DNA of 64,000 nt, taken from positions 1-64,000 of the forward strand of contig JAAYHQ010000079.1 of the NCBI GenBank assembly GCA_012727425.1. The letters run 5' to 3'. The notes beneath the pieces were generated by a model. That model was not told where the DNA came from. It saw only the letters and a list, made by a program, of their open reading frames with translations, and made no database searches. The translations under genes were made by a program, and so were the position numbers. This stretch comes from Bacillota bacterium (GTDB lineage Bacteria; Bacillota; UBA4882; UBA10575). Numbering within the stretch: position 1 is the first letter of the stretch; each line of letters opens with the position of its first letter. Shown one piece after another: positions 45,326-54,872 of this stretch.

Positions 45326-45347
45326 CCCCTCGTTGAGGGGATTTTTT
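45326..45347 (+). terminator. Second plus-strand terminator
   Basis: CCCCTC (45326-45331) pairs with GAGGGG (45335-45340), then ATTTTTT. Together with the terminator at 45229-45252 it blocks read-through into the convergent transporter genes. Confidence 0.75.
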
Positions 45348-45350
45348 CGT

Positions 45351-45872
45351 TCAGGCGAGGAGGAGACCACAAAGGGCGGATAAGAAAATAACTGGAATCG
45401 GGTGGAGACGCCATTTAATTAACATGAAGAGGGCACCGAGAAAGATGAGAATGGATCTGTAATCGATCAATGCCGCGCTGCCTAGACGCCAAAGGGCAAA
45501 GCCAATGAGACCGATGACCGCCGGCTTCACGCCGGTAAAAAAGCCTTTCGCCCAGGGTAAGTCCGTCAAACCACCGAAAAAACGGGCGATTACGAGAATG
45601 ATCAAAAAAGAAGGGAGGACCACGCCTAAAGTGGCAAACGTGGACCCCAAAAGGCCCGCCGTGCGGTAACCGACAAAGGTGGCGGTGTTGACGGCAATCG
45701 GACCCGGTGTCATCTCGGCGATGGCAATGACTTCCAGGAATTCTTGCTGTGTTAACCAGCCGTGTTTATAGATCACGGCGTCCTGAATCAGTGGGAGCAT
45801 GGCGTAACCGCCACCGAAGGTAAACGCCCCAATCTTGAAAAAGGTGAAAAACAGGTCAACCAAGAGTTTCAT
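45351..45872 (-). CDS. Chromate transporter family protein (single-domain, first of pair)
   Basis: A 173-residue membrane protein with five to six hydrophobic segments and the CHR family motifs FKIGAFTFGGGYAMLPLI, AEMTPGPIAVNTATFVGY and GVVLPSFLII. Short CHR proteins act in pairs; the partner is at 46003. Natural substrate is uncertain. Lies downstream of its partner, 130 bases apart. Confidence 0.9.
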   Translation of the reverse strand: MKLLVDLFFTFFKIGAFTFGGGYAMLPLIQDAVIYKHGWLTQQEFLEVIAIAEMTPGPIAVNTATFVGYRTAGLLGSTFATLGVVLPSFLIILVIARFFGGLTDLPWAKGFFTGVKPAVIGLIGFALWRLGSAALIDYRSILIFLGALFMLIKWRLHPIPVIFLSALCGLLLA

Positions 45873-46002
45873 GGTGGAGATCGCTCCTTCCGGGATGTTG
45901 GTTTCATTCTTCCGGGGACAGCGGCGAGCTGCGCATGACCGGCTTCGACAGTTTCCGGGCTGATCGGCCCCCGGGCGTTGGATTTATTGTCGGGACATCA
46001 GC

Positions 46003-46566
46003 TCAATCTTCCGGTTTTCGCTTGTGTTCCAGGGGACGGGAATAAAGGATTCCCGCCCCGGCCGCCAGGAGAAGCGCAGGAATGGGCGGAATCTTCAATA
46101 AGAGTTGCACCAGGAAGACACCGAGGGCAACCCAAACGGCGAAGGAGTTGGTCAATACCTTACGGCCTAGATTGTAAATGGCATAGCCGATTAAAGCGAC
46201 GACCGCCGGCCGGACACCGTAAAATATCCGTTCGGCTACTGGGTAACGGGTAATCCAGGGCAGAAAAATAGCGATGCTCAAGATGATGAAGAAGGAGGGG
46301 AGGACAACCCCCAGGGTCGCGGCCACTGCGCCGCGAACGCCGCTGGTCCAGTACCCGACAAAGGTGGCGGTGTTGACGGCGATCGGCCCCGGTGTCATCT
46401 CGGCAATGGCCAATAACGTGGTGAACTCCTCCGTGTCCAGCCATTGCCGGTGCTCGATGACCTCTTTTTGGATCAGGGGAACCATGGCGTAACCACCGCC
46501 GATGGTAAAGGCACCAATTCTAAAGAAGGTGAAAAACAGGTCAAAAAGCGTAGTTTGTTTCTTCAT
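46003..46566 (-). CDS. Chromate transporter family protein (single-domain, second of pair)
   Basis: A 187-residue paralogue of the neighbouring protein, with FRIGAFTIGGGYAMVPLI, AEMTPGPIAVNTATFVGY and GVVLPSFFII. Both halves carry the same N-terminal-type signature, so the pair arose by duplication rather than from distinct N and C halves. The C terminus is a charged tail. Upstream of its partner on the minus strand. Confidence 0.9.
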   Translation of the reverse strand: MKKQTTLFDLFFTFFRIGAFTIGGGYAMVPLIQKEVIEHRQWLDTEEFTTLLAIAEMTPGPIAVNTATFVGYWTSGVRGAVAATLGVVLPSFFIILSIAIFLPWITRYPVAERIFYGVRPAVVALIGYAIYNLGRKVLTNSFAVWVALGVFLVQLLLKIPPIPALLLAAGAGILYSRPLEHKRKPED

Positions 46567-46681
46567 GGTTGTACACCGTCCTCTTCTCAGACGTTCCTGC
46601 GTTGAACACGAAAGGGCAAGTCTTATTGCCGGTCCTGTACCGGTACAATAAGTCGCTCTCTTATGCAGTGGGAAGAAGGCG

Positions 46682-46716
46682 AAAAAAGAACCTGGGGGAA
46701 AGCCCAGGTTCTTTTC
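46682..46716 (-). terminator. Terminator of transketolase
   Basis: AAAGAACCTGGG (46685-46696) pairs with CCCAGGTTCTTT (46703-46714). On the minus strand the stem is followed by a six-T tract, 12 bases past the tkt stop. Confidence 0.88.
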
Positions 46717-46728
46717 TTGTACCTTAAT

Positions 46729-48696
46729 TTACCAGCCAAAATGCTCTTTGATCCGTGCGGCGACGGCCTCCGGGGTAAAGCCGAAGAGTTTTTGCAAGTC
46801 ACCCGCCGGGGCGCTGGCGCCAAAACGGTCAATGGAGATCACCAGGCCGGTGGGGCCGGTCAGTTGAAACCAACCACAACCTACCCCGGCTTCAATCGTC
46901 ACCCGGGGCAGATCAGTGCCGAGCACGCGATTGATGTAGGATGCTTCCTGGGCCATAAAGAGTTCGCGACAAGGCATGGAGACCACCCGGGCCTTTTTCC
47001 CGGCGGCGGCTAATTTTTCCGCAGCGGCCAGCGCCAGGGCGACTTCGCTGCCGGTAGCGATGATGACCAGGTCGGCCCCGTCCTCCGGTTCGCTGATGAT
47101 GTAACCGCCCCGTTTAAACCCGTCCAGATTAGTTCCGGCCAAAGTGGGTACATTTTGCCGGGTCAAGAGTAGGGCGGTCGGACCATCGGTCCGCTGCAAG
47201 GCCAGCAACCAGGCCCAGGCCGTTTCATTGGCGTCGGCCGGGCGGATGGTGCGGAGTCCAGGAATGATCCGTAGCGCTTCGGCATGTTCCACCGGTTGGT
47301 GGGTGGGTCCGTCTTCACCCACATAGAAAGAGTCGTGGGTAAAGACAAAAATGACCGGCTGTTTCATGAGGGCAGCCAAACGGATTGTCGGTCGCATGTA
47401 GTCGGAGAACACAAAGAAGGTTGAACCATAAACCCGGAACCCACCATGGAGAGCTATTCCATTTATGATGGCGCCCATTCCGTGTTCGCGGACACCAAAC
47501 CGGAGGTTTCGCCCGCTGTAATCCTCACCGCTGACATCGCCCGCCCCGTTGAGATAAGTTTTGGTGGACGGAGCCAAGTCGGCCGAGCCACCAACCAGTT
47601 CGGGTAGTTTCGCGGCTAAAGCGTTTAGAACTTTACCCCCGGCTTCGCGGGTGGCAAAAGAAGTCCCCACTTCAAACTTGGGCAGATGGGATTCTAGATC
47701 GGCGGGGAGTTCCTGCCGCATAATCCGGTCCCACTCCGCCTTTAATTCGGGGTGCGCGGCGGCCCAGGCCGCAAAGCGGTTCTCCCATTCCTGACGTTGT
47801 TTGGTCCAGACGGTCTGTTTTTCTTGGAAGAAACGCTGTACTTCCGGGGGAATATAAAATTCTTCTTCCGGCAGCCCCAGGTTCTTTTTGAGAGCGACCA
47901 CGTTTTCTTTCCCCAAGGGTGCACCGTGGACCTTGGGATCACCCGCGAGGGGGCTACCGTAACCAATTTCAGTTTTGGCCATGATTAAGCTTGGGCGGTC
48001 CAGATCGGCTTTGGCTTCGGCAATGGCCTTGCGGATCTGGTCCGGATCGTGACCATTAATGCGCAAAACCTGCCAACCGTAAGCTTCAAACCGTTTGGCT
48101 ACATCTTCACGGAAGGCCAGGTCAGTCGAGCCCTCAATTGTGATCGCATTGTCATCATAAAAAACGATTAGTTTGCCCAGTTTCAGGTCGCCCGCCAGGG
48201 AGCAGGCTTCGGCTGCCACTCCTTCCATCAAACAGCCGTCGCCGGCGATCACGTAGGTATAATGGTCGATGATCTCATGTCCGGGCCGGTTGAAACGGGC
48301 GGCTAACATTCTTTCGGCCAAAGCCATTCCTACAGCGTTGGCGAGGCCTTGCCCCAAGGGTCCGGTGGTGGTTTCGATGCCGGGAACTTCCCAGAATTCG
48401 GGATGACCAGCGGTTTTGGAGTTTAATTGACGGAAACGTTTCAGTTCTTCCATCGGCAGGGGGTAGCCGGTCAAATGTAACAAGCTATAGAGGAGGGCGG
48501 AACCATGTCCGGCGGAGAGAACAAAACGGTCACGGTCCGCCCACTCGGGTTTGGTCGGATCATGCTTTAAGGCTTCGGTATAGAGAACAGCGGCCAGATC
48601 CGCCGTACCCAGGGGCATGCCGGGGTGGCCGGAATTAGCTTTTTCAACCATATCAGCGGCTAAACCTCGAATCGTATTGGCAATTGTGGTAATCAT
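46729..48696 (-). CDS. tkt: Transketolase
   Basis: A 655-residue thiamine diphosphate enzyme of the pentose phosphate pathway. It has [49 protein letters not shown], the TPP motif [13 protein letters not shown] with a later YDDN, and FREHGMG-type [10 protein letters not shown] and [20 protein letters not shown]. Full length for the family. AAAGGAG lies before the ATG. Supplies pentose and tetrose interconversion for sugar use. Confidence 0.97.
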   Translation of the reverse strand: MITTIANTIRGLAADMVEKANSGHPGMPLGTADLAAVLYTEALKHDPTKPEWADRDRFVLSAGHGSALLYSLLHLTGYPLPMEELKRFRQLNSKTAGHPEFWEVPGIETTTGPLGQGLANAVGMALAERMLAARFNRPGHEIIDHYTYVIAGDGCLMEGVAAEACSLAGDLKLGKLIVFYDDNAITIEGSTDLAFREDVAKRFEAYGWQVLRINGHDPDQIRKAIAEAKADLDRPSLIMAKTEIGYGSPLAGDPKVHGAPLGKENVVALKKNLGLPEEEFYIPPEVQRFFQEKQTVWTKQRQEWENRFAAWAAAHPELKAEWDRIMRQELPADLESHLPKFEVGTSFATREAGGKVLNALAAKLPELVGGSADLAPSTKTYLNGAGDVSGEDYSGRNLRFGVREHGMGAIINGIALHGGFRVYGSTFFVFSDYMRPTIRLAALMKQPVIFVFTHDSFYVGEDGPTHQPVEHAEALRIIPGLRTIRPADANETAWAWLLALQRTDGPTALLLTRQNVPTLAGTNLDGFKRGGYIISEPEDGADLVIIATGSEVALALAAAEKLAAAGKKARVVSMPCRELFMAQEASYINRVLGTDLPRVTIEAGVGCGWFQLTGPTGLVISIDRFGASAPAGDLQKLFGFTPEAVAARIKEHFGW

Positions 48697-48810
48697 GGCG
48701 TAAACTCCTTTCCTGTTTTTTTGAGTAAGAACCCAAAATTATTATTTCTTCTTTATACAGTAGCAATCCTGTCAAAAGTGATGTTACGATATGAAAAAAG
48801 AAATTGGCCA

Positions 48811-49722
48811 TCAATTTTCAAACCCGAAAAGCCCAAGTTGAGGCAGTAATACTTCGAGATCCGGCGGCAACGGAGCGCGGAACTTGATCCGCCGTTGGTG
48901 ACGGGGATGAATGAAACTAAGGATGAACGCGTGGAGCGCCGGACGGGGAAATTCCGGGTCGGGCTGTCCGTAGAGGAAATCGCCCCATAGAGGGGCCCCC
49001 AGATGCGCAAAGTGAACCCGGATCTGATGGGTGCGCCCTGTGATGAGCTTGACCAGGTGAAGCGCGGCTCGGTCCGAGCGCTGAAGCGTCCGGAAACGCG
49101 TCCGGGCGGGTTGGCCGTCCGGCGCGATGAACCGTTTGACTCCCGTGGCGCTTTTTTTGATGGGGGCGGCGATCAGGCCGTGGGAAAGCGGGGGAACCCC
49201 GTCGGTGACCGCCAGGTACAACCGGTTGATTGTTCCGTTCTGCAACTGCAAAGAAAGTTGTTGCTGGGACCAGGGACTTTTTGCGATCAAAAGTAAACCG
49301 GAGGTTTGTTGGTCCAAACGGTGCACCGGATGGAAAGCAGCAGCAGACCCCGTTTTCTGCCAGTGGTAAGTTAAGGCATTGGCCAAAGTTCCGGAACGGT
49401 GAAAACGGACGGGATGGACCAGCATTCCGGCGGGTTTATTCACCACGATCAGATCGGGATCTTCATAAATAATCTCCACGTCAATCTTTTCCGGGTTGAT
49501 CTTCTGGGGACTCGGAGGCGGAAACCGGACGAGAAGCTCTTCGCCTCCCCGCAGGCGGGTTTTCGCGTAGACGGGAACACCATTTAAAATGATCCCGTTC
49601 CATTTTTTCAGGGCAATAATTTGCCGGCGGGAGAAGGAAAACTCCTGACGGAGTACGGATTCGATGGTCCGGCCCCGCCACGCGCGGCGGATGTTGATCC
49701 GGAGGGGAGGTGGTTGGGACAT
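48811..49722 (-). CDS. RluA family pseudouridine synthase
   Basis: A 303-residue enzyme with an N-terminal S4-like part (SFSRRQIIALKKWNGIILNG) and the catalytic domain: VVNKPAGMLVHP, HRLDQQTSGLLLIAKS (catalytic Asp in HRLDxxTSG) and GRTHQIRVHFAHLGAPL. Family members modify U in rRNA or tRNA; the exact target is not set by sequence. ATG 49722 has AGGAGGTCG upstream; the longer frame crosses the promoter. Confidence 0.93.
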   Translation of the reverse strand: MSQPPPLRINIRRAWRGRTIESVLRQEFSFSRRQIIALKKWNGIILNGVPVYAKTRLRGGEELLVRFPPPSPQKINPEKIDVEIIYEDPDLIVVNKPAGMLVHPVRFHRSGTLANALTYHWQKTGSAAAFHPVHRLDQQTSGLLLIAKSPWSQQQLSLQLQNGTINRLYLAVTDGVPPLSHGLIAAPIKKSATGVKRFIAPDGQPARTRFRTLQRSDRAALHLVKLITGRTHQIRVHFAHLGAPLWGDFLYGQPDPEFPRPALHAFILSFIHPRHQRRIKFRAPLPPDLEVLLPQLGLFGFEN

Positions 49723-49753
49723 GAGCGACCTCCTAAAATGCGTAATCGTTTCT

Positions 49754-49782
49754 ATTATAACACAGTCACAGGCGCTTGTTAC
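49754..49782 (-). promoter_or_regulatory. Promoter of the pseudouridine synthase gene
   Basis: On the minus strand TATAAT (49754-49759) is preceded after 17 bases by GTAACA (49777-49782). Confidence 0.55.
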
Positions 49783-49922
49783 TTGTACCTTCTGCCCGGG
49801 GACAAATAGTTTGCCCGCCGAATATGCTAAATTGAAAACGGTTGAAGATACTGTAATCATCATGGGAAGGTAGAAGAAAGCTTTGTGGTCAAGATTTTGT
49901 TTCGCAGTAAGGAGGGAGAAGT

Positions 49923-50594
49923 ATGTATGTCAAGGACGGAATAGAAGGAGAAGGCCACCATCCTCCTCTGGTGCCGCCTTTTTGTCCCCACGGACAATTA
50001 TACACGGTGGTTGCCGGTGATACGCTGTTTTTTATTGCACAGCGCTTTGGTGTAACCTTAGAAGCACTCCTGGCCGCTAACCCGCAAATCACCAACCCGG
50101 ATGTGATCTTTCCGGGACAAGTGATCTGTTTACCGCCGGTACCGCCGCCGTCCCCGGCATGCCCGACCGGTCTGACTTATCTGGTGACCCTCGGGGACAC
50201 GCTCTTCAGCATTGCCCAGAGGCTGGGGGTTACCGTCGAGGCGCTTTTGGCCCTCAACCCACAGATCTCCGACCCCAACCGGCTCCAAGCCGGGGAAATG
50301 CTCTGTGTACCGTTGCCCATGGTACAGCCTTGCCCGCCGCCACCGCCAGCGCCTTGTCCACCGCGGGAAGAGGAGCGGTTCCACCCGGCACCGGAAAAGC
50401 CTGTGGATCCGATTCCCTGCCCGCCGCGGGTGCAAGAACGCTATCCCAGTGTAGCCGGGGTACCAATGCCGGAGCCCTATTACCTGGGGTCCTTTGTTTA
50501 CGCCAGTCCCCAGGTGCCGTGGGCGGAGTGTCCCTACCGTACGCGTCGTACGCGCCGGCGCCGACGGCTCTGCCGGGGAAGAAGGTTATTCTAA
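49923..50594 (+). CDS. Double-LysM protein with Pro/Cys-rich linker and Arg-rich tail
   Basis: A 223-residue protein with two LysM domains: YTVVAGDTLFFIAQRFGVTL (about 28-70) and YLVTLGDTLFSIAQRLGVTV (about 83-125). There follows a region rich in CPPPPP- and PCPPR-type repeats and a tail of nine or more Arg. There is no signal peptide. Two-LysM proteins without a signal, such as SafA, are mother-cell-made spore coat proteins, so a coat or spore-surface role is inferred; SpmAB shows the organism sporulates. AAGGAGGG precedes the ATG. Confidence 0.8.
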   Translation: MYVKDGIEGEGHHPPLVPPFCPHGQLYTVVAGDTLFFIAQRFGVTLEALLAANPQITNPDVIFPGQVICLPPVPPPSPACPTGLTYLVTLGDTLFSIAQRLGVTVEALLALNPQISDPNRLQAGEMLCVPLPMVQPCPPPPPAPCPPREEERFHPAPEKPVDPIPCPPRVQERYPSVAGVPMPEPYYLGSFVYASPQVPWAECPYRTRRTRRRRRLCRGRRLF

Positions 50595-50619
50595 AGAAAG
50601 GAGGCAAAGCCTCCTTTCT
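50595..50619 (+). terminator. Terminator hairpin after the LysM gene
   Basis: AGAAAGGAGGC (50595-50605) pairs perfectly with GCCTCCTTTCT (50609-50619), loop AAA. T tracts are weak on both strands; it may serve both this gene and the convergent GH3 gene. Confidence 0.65.
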
Positions 50620-50666
50620 CTGGGCTCTCTCCATAAGAGCCGGTTATTACGCTTTTCAACTTGTGC

Positions 50667-52862
50667 TTAAGGGGCTAACGGTTGGCCGGGCCCGGACAGG
50701 ACCAACGTCGCTTCTAAAACCTCGGTTCCGGTTAAAGCGCGGCTGCGGGGATCCGGTTGCCGTCCCCCGACGTATAAGCGGATCGTACCGGGTTCCAACC
50801 GGAAGGTGCCGGTCTCATCAACCACCGCCAGTTGCCGGGGGTGGAGGATGAACGCGACGGTCTGTTTTTCACCGGGAGCCAGGGACAAGCGTTTAAAGCC
50901 CTGCAGCTCGTAGTTGGGGGTGACCACCTTGGCGTCAAGGTGTTTCAGATAAAGCTGGGCCACTTCATCGCCGGCAACGGGTCCGGTATTTTCCACCTCC
51001 ACGGTGATTTTGATCTCTTGGTCCTGACCGATGGCAAACGCGGTCTTGTCAAGCGTCAGGTTACGGTAGGTAAAGGTTGTATAACTAAGGCCATAGCCAA
51101 AGGGGTATAAGGGTTCTTCCTGCATATAGCGGTAGGTGCGACCCTGCATGCTATAATCGGTAAAGGGCGGGAGTTGGTCAAGGGACTTGACAAAAGTCAC
51201 CGGTAACCGGCCACCCGGATTATAGTCGCCAAAGATCACTTCGGCGAGGGCGGTGCCGCCTTCCTCCCCGGGATACCATGCCTCAATGATGGCCGGGATA
51301 TTCTCCTGGGCCCAGTTAATGGCGACCGGACTGCCGTTGAAGAGAACTAAAACAATGGGTTTGCCCAGTGTGGACACGGCTTTGAGCAGTTCTTCCTGCA
51401 TGCCCGGCAACTCCAGGCGGTTCCGGTCGCCGCCGCCGTCGGAGTTGGCGACTTCCCCTTCTTCACCCTCCAGTTTCGGGGATAGACCCAGGCAGAGGAT
51501 GGCCACATCCGCCCGCTCGGCGGCGGCCAAGGCCTCGGCAAACCCGCTGGTGGGCGCTTCACCCCAAAAACCAGGTTCCGTGGTTACCAGGTCACAACCG
51601 GGGGCATAGATCACCTGTACTTCCGGACCGACGTGGGCCCGGATCCCGGCGAGGGGCGTAACATACTGGGCCGGAACACCAAAGTAATTTCCGAGGAGAA
51701 CATCTTTGGAATCGGCATTTGGCCCGATGACCGCGATCTTTTTGATTTTTTTCCGGTCCAACGGGAGCAAATTGTTTTCATTTTTCAACAAGACCATTGA
51801 TTCGCGGGCCGCTTGTAAAGCCAACTGGCGGTGTTCCGGACAAGCATTGACTTCATAAGGGATATTCGTATAGGGGACAAGCTCCGGTGGATCGAACATG
51901 CCCAGTTTAAACCGGGTCTTAAAGAGCCGCCGTACCGCCTGGTCAATTGTTTCTTCGGTAATTAATCCCCGTTCGACGGCTTTTTGCAGCGCCGTAAAAA
52001 CCCGTCCGCAATTGAGATCGCAACCGTTGTTCACCGCCAGGGCCGCTGATTCTTCCGGCGAGGAGGTGCATTTGTGGTGTTCATGAATGTCCTGAATGGC
52101 CCCGCAGTCGGAGACCACATGCCCGGTAAAGCCCCATTCTTCCCTGAGGATCTTCTGCAGGAGCGTTGGCGAGGCACAAGCGGGTTCACCGTTGACCCGG
52201 TTATAGGCGCCCATGACCGCTTCGACTTTTGCCTCGACGACGGCGTCACGGAAGGCGGGCAGATAAGTCTCCCGGAGGTCTTTGGGTCCAACCACGGCGT
52301 TAAACTCGTGGCGCAGGGTCTCCGGTCCACTGTGAACCGCAAAGTGTTTGGCGCAGGCCGCGACCTTCAAATACTTGGGGTGATCGCCCTGTAGACCGCG
52401 GATGAAGGCGACGCCCAGGCGACCGGTGAGATATGGATCCTCACCGTAGGTCTCCTGTCCCCGTCCCCACCGCGGATCCCGGAAGATGTTGATGTTTGGA
52501 GACCAGAAGGTTAATCCCTTATAAATCCCCCGGTCGCCTTGTCGGGCAAACTCATGGTGTTTGGCCCGGGCCTCATCGGCGATGACGGAGGCCACTTTGT
52601 ACAGTAAATCCTGGTTGAATGAGGCGGCCATGCCGATGGCTTGTGGAAAGACAGTCGCCACCCCGGCGCGGGCGACCCCGTGCAAGCATTCGTTCCACCA
52701 ATTATACTCCGGTATACCCACACTGCTCAGGGCGGAGGAAAAGTAAAGCATCTGGCTGATCTTTTCTTCCAGGGTCAACCGGGAGAGGAGATCGTCCACG
52801 CGTTCGTCCAAGGTCCGGTTAGGGTCTTTGTAAATGGGCAACGATGCATCTTTTTTTGCCAT
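50667..52862 (-). CDS. Glycoside hydrolase family 3 (beta-glucosidase/beta-xylosidase type)
   Basis: A 731-residue intracellular enzyme with no signal peptide. The N-terminal TIM-barrel domain carries the nucleophile Asp in VVSDCGAI near residue 252. The second alpha/beta domain has VIGPNADSKDVLLGNY and CLGLSPKLEGEEGE with candidate acid/base Glu residues. A C-terminal Fn3-like domain (about 610-715) has FGYGLSYTTF and PGEKQTV. The SDCGAI form is typical of xylosidase/glucosidase members. It is the last gene of the ABC transporter operon, so it likely cleaves the imported oligosaccharide. AAGGAGG precedes the ATG. Confidence 0.93.
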   Translation of the reverse strand: MAKKDASLPIYKDPNRTLDERVDDLLSRLTLEEKISQMLYFSSALSSVGIPEYNWWNECLHGVARAGVATVFPQAIGMAASFNQDLLYKVASVIADEARAKHHEFARQGDRGIYKGLTFWSPNINIFRDPRWGRGQETYGEDPYLTGRLGVAFIRGLQGDHPKYLKVAACAKHFAVHSGPETLRHEFNAVVGPKDLRETYLPAFRDAVVEAKVEAVMGAYNRVNGEPACASPTLLQKILREEWGFTGHVVSDCGAIQDIHEHHKCTSSPEESAALAVNNGCDLNCGRVFTALQKAVERGLITEETIDQAVRRLFKTRFKLGMFDPPELVPYTNIPYEVNACPEHRQLALQAARESMVLLKNENNLLPLDRKKIKKIAVIGPNADSKDVLLGNYFGVPAQYVTPLAGIRAHVGPEVQVIYAPGCDLVTTEPGFWGEAPTSGFAEALAAAERADVAILCLGLSPKLEGEEGEVANSDGGGDRNRLELPGMQEELLKAVSTLGKPIVLVLFNGSPVAINWAQENIPAIIEAWYPGEEGGTALAEVIFGDYNPGGRLPVTFVKSLDQLPPFTDYSMQGRTYRYMQEEPLYPFGYGLSYTTFTYRNLTLDKTAFAIGQDQEIKITVEVENTGPVAGDEVAQLYLKHLDAKVVTPNYELQGFKRLSLAPGEKQTVAFILHPRQLAVVDETGTFRLEPGTIRLYVGGRQPDPRSRALTGTEVLEATLVLSGPGQPLAP

Positions 52863-52887
52863 GGAAAAGCCTCCTTGTCGTACAAGA

Positions 52888-53766
52888 TTACCCCTTCAGT
52901 GCGCCCGCCAGGGTGCCCTGGATAATCCACCGGTGACCGATGATATACAAGATGACGGTGGGGGCGGCGGCAATAATGGTGGCCGCAGCATAACGGGGCA
53001 TGTGGTCCACACCGTATTGGTTCATAAACGATGCGATCCGTAACTGCATCGTGTAGTTCTTGGCACTGTTGATCATGATTAAGCTCAGCAAGTAATCGCT
53101 CCAGGCCCCCATAAACACAAGCAGGGTGGCCAGGACGGTGGCTGGTTTGGCGAGGGGTAACATAATCCGGAAAAAGATGTTGGCATGGCCGGCACCGTCA
53201 ATCCGGGCCGCTTCGGCCAGTTCATTCGGTAAGCCGGTGAAAAAGGAGCGGTAGATGATGGTCCAAAACGGGATCCCAAAGGCGGTCATCGGCAAAAACA
53301 GCCCGGGAAGGGTGTCGGTGATATTCAATAGTCCGCATAATTGATAAAGCGGAATTAAAACCATCTGGACCGGGACAAAATAACCGGCGAGAACGAAGTA
53401 AAAGAGTACCTCCGTCACTTTAGTGCGGTACCGGGCAAAGATGTACCCGGCCATGGCTGCGGTCGGTACGGTACAGGCAATGGCGCCCAAACAAACGTAA
53501 AAGGTGTTTAAAAGCCCTTCTCCAATCCGGATGGCCCGCCAGGCCTCGATAAAGTTAATCCAGCGAATTTCCGTCGGCCAACCCCAAGGATTGTAGTTGT
53601 ACTCGAGGCGGGTCTTGAAGACGAATAAGAAAGGGAGGACCAACGGCAAAATTACGGCCAAAGCCAGTAAAATCAGGATTGCGGTGACTACGATCTCCGT
53701 TAATTTGGACCGGACCGGATAGGCTCTTCCCAGCGGAACGGAGATAGTCGGTTGATTTCTCATCAC
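52888..53766 (-). CDS. Carbohydrate ABC transporter permease (MalG type)
   Basis: A 292-residue inner-membrane permease with six hydrophobic segments and the EAA loop ELAEAARIDGAGHANIFFRI contacting the ATPase. It ends GTLAGALKG, as in MalG-type proteins. The ATG overlaps the other permease's stop by 4 bases. No ATPase gene is present, so a shared MsmX-type ATPase elsewhere is expected. Confidence 0.93.
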   Translation of the reverse strand: MMRNQPTISVPLGRAYPVRSKLTEIVVTAILILLALAVILPLVLPFLFVFKTRLEYNYNPWGWPTEIRWINFIEAWRAIRIGEGLLNTFYVCLGAIACTVPTAAMAGYIFARYRTKVTEVLFYFVLAGYFVPVQMVLIPLYQLCGLLNITDTLPGLFLPMTAFGIPFWTIIYRSFFTGLPNELAEAARIDGAGHANIFFRIMLPLAKPATVLATLLVFMGAWSDYLLSLIMINSAKNYTMQLRIASFMNQYGVDHMPRYAAATIIAAAPTVILYIIGHRWIIQGTLAGALKG

Positions 53767-54701
53767 AGATCACTTTCCTTTCTCTGTAAGGAAAATTGGA
53801 TGATGGTGAAGAACAGAGAGAGCAGGAAGATGACCACCCCGACGGCGGCGGCCCGACCATATTGCCAGTTGACAAAGCCGCTTTTATAGAGCACAATCCC
53901 CAGGGTGGACGTGGCGTAACCCGGTCCGCCGGTTGTCATCAGCCAAGGCAGGTCAAAGATTTTCATACTACCGACGATGCATAAGATAGAGACAATCCGG
54001 ATGGCATAGGAGGTCATCGGGATCACGATATACCGGGCGTATTGCCATGGTGTGGCCCCGTCCAGTTGGGCGCTTTCCCGAATATCCTTAGGAATCTGTT
54101 CAATGTTCGCCATCAAATAGATCACGTAAAATCCGCAATAGGCCCAAGTGGCAACGGCAAAGATTGACCAGAAGGCCAGTTTCGGATCGCCTAAAAAGTC
54201 AATCCGCGCCAGCCACTGCCAGTTAAACTTGTTGGCCAGCGAAGGAATGACCCCATGGCGGGGAGCAAAGACGAAACGACCGAGCATGGCGGTGATCGCC
54301 GAGGGCAGCACGTTTGCCAAGTAATAGATGACCCTTAGCGGTTTGGTGATGCGGTTTTTAAAGACCGATAAGCTGAAGGCGATGAAAAAGGAGAAGGGAA
54401 TTTGGATCACGACACTCCAAAAAGCCCACCGGAGGACGTTTTTTAAACCCATCAGAAACTCTTCGTTCTGAAAGAGCCGGACGTAATTCTGGAAACCAAC
54501 AAAGACGGTCGGGCCCAGACCGGTCGAACGCGTCATGGAGAGGCGAAAGGTTTCTTCGATCGGATAATACATAAAAACGACCAGGAACAAGACGGCCGGG
54601 GTGAGGAGGAGTGTTTTGAAGATCAGCTCATTCCAGTCCCGCTTCTTCTTGCTCCTGTTTTTGCCAGGCATTATCGCAAAAGTTTTGGCGTTTTTGTGCA
54701 C
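53763..54701 (-). CDS. Carbohydrate ABC transporter permease (MalF type)
   Basis: A 312-residue permease with six hydrophobic segments and the EAA motif DIRESAQLDGATPWQYARYI. It pairs with the MalG-type permease downstream. GTG 54701 is chosen because GGAGGTG lies 8 bases upstream; the longer frame to 54746 has no site. Confidence 0.92.
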   Translation of the reverse strand: MHKNAKTFAIMPGKNRSKKKRDWNELIFKTLLLTPAVLFLVVFMYYPIEETFRLSMTRSTGLGPTVFVGFQNYVRLFQNEEFLMGLKNVLRWAFWSVVIQIPFSFFIAFSLSVFKNRITKPLRVIYYLANVLPSAITAMLGRFVFAPRHGVIPSLANKFNWQWLARIDFLGDPKLAFWSIFAVATWAYCGFYVIYLMANIEQIPKDIRESAQLDGATPWQYARYIVIPMTSYAIRIVSILCIVGSMKIFDLPWLMTTGGPGYATSTLGIVLYKSGFVNWQYGRAAAVGVVIFLLSLFFTIIQFSLQRKESDL

Positions 54702-54816
54702 CAAAAACACCTCCAAATCAAGATAAATTCGATTTAAGCTGGACAAAGTTGACCAGGGCCGAACCTGGACCCACGCACATCAGACGTCACGGGAAAGATG
54801 AAAGTGGAGTTCGGCA

Positions 54817-54860
54817 AAGACAAGCGGGGGCGGAAGACCCTTCGCACCCCCGCTTGTCTT
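54817..54860 (-). other. 14-bp hairpin between binding protein and permease genes
   Basis: AAGACAAGCGGGGG (54817-54830) pairs perfectly with CCCCCGCTTGTCTT (54847-54860). No real T tract follows on the minus strand. Such hairpins typically stabilise the binding-protein mRNA and lower permease expression. Confidence 0.7.
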
Positions 54861-54872
54861 ACTTTTCCGGTC

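Noticed and set aside
50159..50851. 230-residue plus-strand frame spanning the LysM gene and the GH3 end
   Set aside because: It crosses a hairpin and the end of a conserved convergent gene, and has no protein-like domain.
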